Positions 60,450 to 64,000 of a stretch of DNA of 64,000 bases are shown here, in pieces. Position numbers and translations under genes: made by a program. Location: the NCBI GenBank assembly GCA_039811865.1, contig JBDHZK010000001.1, positions 25,623-89,622 on the forward strand, given 5' to 3'. Every line of letters starts with the position of its first letter. The first letter of the stretch is position 1. Source of the DNA: JBDHZK01 sp039811865 (GTDB taxonomy: Bacteria; Actinomycetota; Actinomycetes; Propionibacteriales; Propionibacteriaceae). The notes beneath the pieces are model-generated. The model was not told the origin of the DNA and did no database searches. It saw only the letters and a list, made by a program, of their open reading frames with translations.

Positions 60450-60481
60450 GAAGTCGGCGACCCATGCGGGCCGCCGATTTC
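60450..60481 (+). terminator. Terminator after pyruvate kinase gene
   Basis: GAAGTCGGCGACCC and GGGCCGCCGATTTC form a 14-bp stem with one mismatch and one G-T pair around ATGC, followed by TTTG. Confidence 0.75.
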
Positions 60482-60916
60482 TTTGTGCCGGGAAGGGGAT
60501 TCTGCACCCCTTGACAGCTTAGATCCGCCTGCGCCGACCCCAGGACAGCCCCCGAGGGGCATACCCGGGGGCCGTCCACCGTCCGGCGCCAAGTTATCGG
60601 GGGTCTTGGGTCCTGTGATGGAGTCGACGATCGGCGCCAATCCGTGCCCACTCCGGCCCAGTCGTGCCCGCCTTTTGGCGTTGGCACCACAGGGCACGAC
60701 TGGCGCTGGTGCTAAGTTACCGGGGTCCGGCGGGGGATTGTTGCGCCTAATGCGGGGGCATTGCATGAGTGGGTTCGGTCGGCGCTTCGACACGTGCTTT
60801 GTGAGACCTCGGTGGCTCCGTGCGTGTGCGTGGGGTGTTGCACGGAAGTCGCAAACTGTGCCACGACCCCACCTCTGCCAGAGCTATTCCCCTAGTCAGA
60901 TGCCCATTTTCAGTTG
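60482..60916. other. Non-coding structured region with hairpins and an imperfect direct repeat
   Basis: No convincing gene is seen in this 435-base stretch. It holds two strong hairpins: GGACAGCCCCCG/CGGGGGCCGTCC (60543-60554 with 60566-60577, one mismatch) and a perfect CCAGTCGTGCCC/GGGCACGACTGG (60658-60669 with 60692-60703) enclosing a small GCC-TTTT-GGC loop. AAGTTATCGGGG (60591-60602) recurs as AAGTTACCGGGG (60714-60725), 123 bases apart, each beside GTCCGGCG. The element lies between the pyk terminator and tRNA-Leu. Confidence 0.5.
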
Positions 60917-60999
60917 TGCCGGGAAGGGGAGTCGAACCCCTACGCCCTTGCGGGCAGACGGGTTTGAGCCGTCCGCGTATACCATTCCGCCACCCCGGC
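60917..60999 (-). tRNA. tRNA-Leu (anticodon CAA)
   Basis: The minus strand folds into a complete class II tRNA of 83 bases. The acceptor arm GCCGGGG pairs with TCCCGGC (last pair G-T), then discriminator A. The anticodon stem GACGG/CCGTC encloses loop CTCAAAC, giving anticodon CAA (leucine, codon UUG). A variable arm (TGCCCGCAAGGGCG region) and T-loop GGTTCGACTC are present, and the D-loop contains GGTA. The 3' CCA is not encoded. Confidence 0.96.
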
Positions 61000-61150
61000 G
61001 AGCGGCGAGCTCAATCGCCCAACGTCGCCAGTAGAGGATTGTGCCACAGGTTGGTCGCCCCCTGTGCGGCGGCGTAGGCTTAGCGTCGCTTGTCCGCACG
61101 AGAAACTGTTCCCCTGATTGCTTGTCCGCCATGGAAAGTAGGCACCGAAG

Positions 61151-61822
61151 GTGAGTTCGGCCAACACCCCGCAAGCTGATCCGCCAGCCCCGCGTTCTCG
61201 CGTCTTGGTCGCCGAGGACGAGGCGCTGATCCGGCTGGACTTGGTGGAACTCCTGACCGATGAGGGCTACCAGGTTGTGGGTGAAGCGGGGGACGGCGAG
61301 CAGGCGGTCGAGTTGGCCCGGGAGTTGAAGCCCGACCTTGTCGTCATGGACGTGAAGATGCCCAAGATGGACGGCATCACGGCGGCGAAGACGATCGCCG
61401 AGGAGCGGATCGCTCCCGTCGTGATGCTCACCGCATTCAGCCAGCGCGAGTTGGTTGAGCGCGCCCGCGAGGCGGGGGCCATGGCCTATGTGGTGAAGCC
61501 GTTCGACGCTTCGGACGTCGTGCCCGCGATCGAGATCGCCATCGCGCGCTTCGCCGAGATCAGGGCGGTTGAGGCAGAGGTTGCGGATCTGGAGGAGCGC
61601 TTCGCGTCTCGGAAGGCGGTTGATCAAGCCAAGGGCCTACTCCAGGAAGGTCTCGGCCTGACCGAACCGGAGGCCTTCCGCTGGATCCAAAAGACCGCGA
61701 TGGACCTACGCAAGTCGATGCGCGAGGTCGCTGAAGGCGTGATCGAGCACAGTAAGGCCAGCGGTGCCGCGTCCATTCGTGCACCCAAGCGCGCCAAGAA
61801 GAAGGCCTCCGTAGAGGATTAG
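61151..61822 (+). CDS. pdtaR: ANTAR-domain response regulator (PdtaR-type)
   Basis: A 223-residue two-domain regulator. The receiver has acidic residues in VAEDEALIRLD, phospho-acceptor Asp in VVMDVKMPKMDG, Thr in VMLTAFSQ and Lys in YVVKPFDASD. A coiled linker follows, then an ANTAR RNA-binding domain (SRKAVDQAKGLLQEGLGLTEPEAFRWIQKTAM). In M. tuberculosis PdtaR (Rv1626) is phosphorylated by PdtaS and acts as an antiterminator; no kinase is adjacent here. The extreme C-terminus is lysine-rich. GTG 61151 is used; a weak -10-like TAGGCA lies six bases upstream. Confidence 0.92.
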   Translation: MSSANTPQADPPAPRSRVLVAEDEALIRLDLVELLTDEGYQVVGEAGDGEQAVELARELKPDLVVMDVKMPKMDGITAAKTIAEERIAPVVMLTAFSQRELVERAREAGAMAYVVKPFDASDVVPAIEIAIARFAEIRAVEAEVADLEERFASRKAVDQAKGLLQEGLGLTEPEAFRWIQKTAMDLRKSMREVAEGVIEHSKASGAASIRAPKRAKKKASVED

Positions 61823-61840
61823 GCCAATGTGCTCACGGCG

Positions 61841-62320
61841 TTAGTCGCTGGGGCCGATTTGACGAGCACCGCCGAGGGCGCGCAGAAGCCGAGTAGCTGG
61901 CCCGGTGTCGACCACTCCCAGCATGACGGCCAAGGCCGAGTCGTCGTCGAACGCGAGCACCACGCGTCCTCGCTGCAGGAGTCGAGGGGCTGGCCGGGCC
62001 ACCGATATCCGCTCCACGCCGCATGCCCAGGAGAGTTCGCACGGCTCCAGCTTTGGGATCACGGCCAGCCGCGACGTCGTGACCAACAGATTCCCGGCAG
62101 CCTGGCGCGCCAATGCAGCGCGTGCCTCATCGGCCAGCGTGCCGCGAAGCCCCAGGAAGGACACGCCGGCGGCAACTCCCTCGGCGGGACGTCGTTGGCC
62201 GGTCTCCAGGAAGATCTCCTCGCCCTTGATATAGCCAGCTGACTCCAGCGCCAATGGGGACTCGCCGGCTCGCATTAGGGGCAAGATCGCTTCGCGGTAC
62301 CACCGGAGGTAGTCCGTCAC
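61841..62320 (-). CDS. Hypothetical protein
   Basis: A 159-residue soluble protein with no motif I recognise. It has a Trp/Tyr-containing N-terminus (DYLRWYREAILPLMRAGESPLALESAGYIKGEEIFLETG), two helix-forming middle blocks (ADEARAALARQAAG) and an alternating beta-strand pattern later (GNLLVTTSRLAVIP, GRVVLAFDDDSAL). GTG 62320 has no clear ribosome site; the gene lies head to head with the YbaB-like pair, 41 bases apart, and convergent with pdtaR. The codon usage resembles its neighbours. Confidence 0.6.
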   Translation of the reverse strand: MTDYLRWYREAILPLMRAGESPLALESAGYIKGEEIFLETGQRRPAEGVAAGVSFLGLRGTLADEARAALARQAAGNLLVTTSRLAVIPKLEPCELSWACGVERISVARPAPRLLQRGRVVLAFDDDSALAVMLGVVDTGPATRLLRALGGARQIGPSD

Positions 62321-62361
62321 GTCGATAGCATCGCAGCAACTTCGAATCCCAGGCAGGTGAG

Positions 62362-62688
62362 ATGAGCAACGAACCCGAAGATGAGGCCGACGTCGCGCCC
62401 GTGCTAGACGTGGACCCCGCGGCCGATGCGCTGATCGAGATCGTCCAGCGCACGTACTCGGCCAGTTCCGATGACGGCTTGGTCAGTGCCGTCGTTGGTG
62501 GTGATCTGCGGCTCAAGTCGGTGACCCTCGGTCAGGACTACGGCGTGACCGCCACCGCCCTGACCAAGGCCGTCAATCGGGCCGTCGGGGCGGCTCTCAA
62601 GACAGCCACCACCGAGACGATTGCTGCGATTCAGCAGTCCGAAGGGATCGATCCGGAACTGCGGAAGCTGCTGGGGGCACACCGATGA
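62362..62688 (+). CDS. YbaB/EbfC-like small protein 1
   Basis: A 108-residue protein. An acidic start (SNEPEDEADVAP) precedes a helix and a YbaB-like beta-beta motif (SSDDGLVSAVVGGDLRLKSVTLG), then a helix with KAVNRAVGAALKTATTET. YbaB/EbfC dimers bind DNA as nucleoid proteins. The dissimilar N-terminus and the tandem second copy make this only a fold-level assignment. AGGTGAG precedes ATG 62362. It overlaps the next gene by four bases (ATGA). Confidence 0.55.
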   Translation: MSNEPEDEADVAPVLDVDPAADALIEIVQRTYSASSDDGLVSAVVGGDLRLKSVTLGQDYGVTATALTKAVNRAVGAALKTATTETIAAIQQSEGIDPELRKLLGAHR

Positions 62689-63128
62689 CCGAGCGGGACT
62701 ACGTCGCCGAAGTGAACGAGCGCGCCAACTGGACGCCGCCGACCCCCCCGCCGCCGGTCGACGACGCCAAGTACGCGGCCACCAAGTTCGAGGGTGTCTC
62801 CGACAACAAACTGGTCTCAGCGTTCGTGTTCGGCAGCCTCGAGTTTTCACACGTGGAGATCACCAGCGTCAAGCACCTGGACACCATCGGGGCTGACATT
62901 GTTCAAGCGGTCAACCGAGCGCTCTCCGCGGCTCAAGGGGGGGCCGCTGGTGATCTCGACAAGCAGGTGGACGATCGCATCGCCGAGTTTGAAGCCGAGA
63001 TCGACAAGTTGGACAAGTCGTTGGACAACCTGGACGCGTGGCTGGATGAGTTGAACAAGCAACTGGACGAACCGGACAGTTCGTCCCTGCCACCCCCACC
63101 GTTCCCTGAGGACGGCGAGTCAGGCTGA
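62685..63128 (+). CDS. YbaB/EbfC-like small protein 2 with coiled-coil tail
   Basis: A 147-residue protein. A proline-rich start (WTPPTPPPPVDD) is followed by a core like protein 1 (FEGVSDNKLVSAFVFGSLEFSHVEIT, then IVQAVNRALSAAQ) and an acidic coiled coil (DKQVDDRIAEFEAEIDKL, DKSLDNLDAWLDEL), ending in a Pro/Asp tail. The pair is translationally coupled and probably forms a heterodimer. Function unknown; a strong terminator follows. Confidence 0.55.
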   Translation: MTERDYVAEVNERANWTPPTPPPPVDDAKYAATKFEGVSDNKLVSAFVFGSLEFSHVEITSVKHLDTIGADIVQAVNRALSAAQGGAAGDLDKQVDDRIAEFEAEIDKLDKSLDNLDAWLDELNKQLDEPDSSSLPPPPFPEDGESG

Positions 63129-63130
63129 AC

Positions 63131-63161
63131 AATCGGCCCCCGGGAGATCCGGGGGCCGATT
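63131..63161 (+). terminator. Terminator after YbaB-like pair
   Basis: AATCGGCCCCCGG and CCGGGGGCCGATT form a perfect 13-bp stem around GAGAT, directly after the stop codon. Confidence 0.85.
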
Positions 63162-63267
63162 CGTTTGCCGTTGGTTTCCGCAGGGTCCGCATGCCAAGGC
63201 TTCGGGCGCGGTGAATCGCTGTCACCGGCGGGGACGCGTCTCGCCCAATCACGTCTGTCGTGAACGG

Positions 63268-63300
63268 CCGAAGGGGCCCTTCGAATGAGGGCCCCTTCGG
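63268..63300. terminator. Hairpin after the YPQGGG-repeat gene (minus strand)
   Basis: CCGAAGGGGCCC and GGGCCCCTTCGG pair perfectly (12 bp) around a nine-base loop. It is 15 bases beyond the stop of the minus-strand gene and faces the previous terminator, insulating the convergent units. Confidence 0.7.
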
Positions 63301-63315
63301 TGATTCGGCGTAGGC

Positions 63316-64000
63316 CTAGTCGTTGGCCGACTTTGGCGGGGCGAAGTCCCGGGCGATGTCCTGCGCGTGCTGGGCTGCCGCCCGTCCCGCTTGGTAGTCC
63401 TGCACCACGTTCTGGAGGTTCTCCTTGACCGAGTGATGCTCGCCCAGACCTCCTGACCCAGCGGTGGGGGTTTGGGGACGATCCGGATCCTGAGCCCAGC
63501 CTCCGTCCTTGAAGCCGGGGTCGGACCCAGTGTGAACGGGGGGAGTGTGGGCCGGCGGGGAGTGGTACCCGGGGTCTTGAACCACCGGGGGCTGATGCTG
63601 ACCACCACCGTGCCAGGGCGGTTGCTGATCCGGAGGGACCGGGTAGCCGCCGCCTTGTGGGTAGCCACCGGGGTAGCCGCCGCCTTGTGGGTAGCCGCCG
63701 CCCTGCGGGTAGCCACCGCCTTGTGGGTAGCCGCCGCCCTGCGGGTAGCCACCGGGGTAGCCGCCGCCTTGTGGGTAGCCACCGGGGTAGCCGCCGCCTT
63801 GTGGGTAGCCACCGCCCTGCGGGTAGCCGCCGCCTTGTGGGTAGCCACCGGGGTAGCCGCCGCCTTGGGGGTAGCCGCCGCCTTGGGGGTAGCCACCGGG
63901 GTAGCCGCCGCCTTGGGGGTAGCCGCCGCCGTGGGGGTAGCCGCCGCCTTGGGGGTAGCCGCCGCCTTGGGGGTAGCCGCCGCCTTGGTGGTAGCCGCCG
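63316..64000 (-). CDS. Protein with Tyr/Pro/Gln/Gly repeat domain, C-terminal part
   Basis: The frame is open from the window edge to a TAG at 63316, giving the last 227 or so residues; the N-terminus lies outside. About 120 residues are hexapeptide YPQGGG units mixed with shorter YPGG units, then a Pro/His-rich linker ([14 protein letters not shown]) and a polar tail ([30 protein letters not shown]) that looks helical and soluble. No membrane helix is seen in the visible part. Such low-complexity regions often precede a membrane or enzyme domain that would lie upstream; function unknown. Confidence 0.6.
   Translation of the reverse strand, partial: GGYHQGGGYPQGGGYPQGGGYPHGGGYPQGGGYPGGYPQGGGYPQGGGYPGGYPQGGGYPQGGGYPQGGGYPGGYPQGGGYPGGYPQGGGYPQGGGYPQGGGYPQGGGYPGGYPQGGGYPVPPDQQPPWHGGGQHQPPVVQDPGYHSPPAHTPPVHTGSDPGFKDGGWAQDPDRPQTPTAGSGGLGEHHSVKENLQNVVQDYQAGRAAAQHAQDIARDFAPPKSAND
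63641..64000 (-). repeat. Tandem 18-bp / 12-bp repeat array encoding YPQGGG and YPGG
   Basis: At least 18 units of near-identical 18-base repeats, interrupted by 12-base units, continue to the window edge. Third positions vary in few places (CTTGTG, CCTGCG, CTTGGG on the plus strand), so the array looks young and prone to slippage. Confidence 0.85.

Noticed and set aside
60134..60793. Minus-strand open frame of 219 codons
   Set aside because: It overlaps the 3' end of pyruvate kinase and the pyk terminator; composition is shadow-like.
60483..61034. Plus-strand open frame of 183 codons
   Set aside because: It crosses the antisense of tRNA-Leu, contains hairpins and has no ribosome site or recognisable domain.
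63249..63896. Minus-strand Ala/Thr-rich open frame (ATPKAA repeats)
   Set aside because: It is an alternative frame of the same tandem repeat; the YPQGGG frame continues into a varied non-repeat C-terminus with its own stop and following hairpin.
63641..64000. CRISPR array
   Set aside because: Units are 12-18 bases in frame with a coding sequence and have no spacers.

Overview
The window is high-GC, densely coding DNA from an actinomycete (Actinomycetota). Gene order closely follows the conserved actinobacterial core known from Mycobacterium tuberculosis: trpD, exonuclease/UvrC fusion, ripC-like gene, pimB', acyltransferase, class II aroG, pknL, idsA, metF, then the mraZ-to-divIVA division and cell-wall (dcw) cluster. 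The family cannot be fixed from sequence alone. No mycolic-acid genes are visible. Several genes appear leaderless, with a TANNNT -10 box six or seven bases before an ATG or GTG start.

Region 1 (1-6.2 kb): the 3' end of trpD, a short prepilin peptidase, a helix-turn-helix protein, an amphipathic-helix membrane protein, a cyclophilin, a proline-rich membrane protein, a stand-alone Lrp/AsnC ligand-binding domain and a DEDDh exonuclease fused to a UvrC-like GIY-YIG module. Region 2 (6.3-15.7 kb): envelope genes (NlpC/P60 hydrolase, HExxH-type lipoprotein, PimB'-type mannosyltransferase, acyltransferase), a MacS/MacR-type two-component system, class II DAHP synthase, threonine aldolase and a metallo-beta-lactamase-fold hydrolase. 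Region 3 (15.7-26.6 kb): an EamA transporter coupled to the PASTA kinase PknL; divergently, a ThiE-like gene coupled to a lipoprotein RNase Sa-type ribonuclease and a barstar inhibitor; idsA; metF; a HelD-type helicase; an FAD oxidoreductase coupled to a DUF4126 membrane protein.

Region 4 (26.7-33.1 kb) is the most distinctive part. A promoter with a perfect LexA (SOS) box and a long hairpin leader precedes a four-gene overlapping operon: a DUF6504-type small protein, a HEPN-domain protein, an error-prone DnaE2-type polymerase and a Y-family polymerase. This looks like an SOS mutagenesis cassette that does not use the ImuA'/ImuB pair.

Region 5 (33.2-38.2 kb) is a minus-strand MoxR / DUF58 / TgpA transglutaminase / DUF3040 operon. 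Region 6 (38.35-56.9 kb) is the dcw cluster: mraZ, rsmH, ftsL, ftsI, murE, murF, mraY, murD, ftsW, murG, murC, ftsQ, ftsZ, pgeF, sepF, yggT, divIVA. It carries a four-copy 10-bp MraZ operator and a structured RNA resembling the actinobacterial mraW motif. The yggS gene usual between pgeF and sepF is missing. Region 7 (57.0-64.0 kb): a DksA-type zinc-finger protein, lspA, rluD, pyruvate kinase, a structured non-coding stretch, tRNA-Leu(CAA), a PdtaR-type ANTAR regulator, a hypothetical gene, two YbaB-like small proteins and the 3' end of a gene with a YPQGGG repeat domain.
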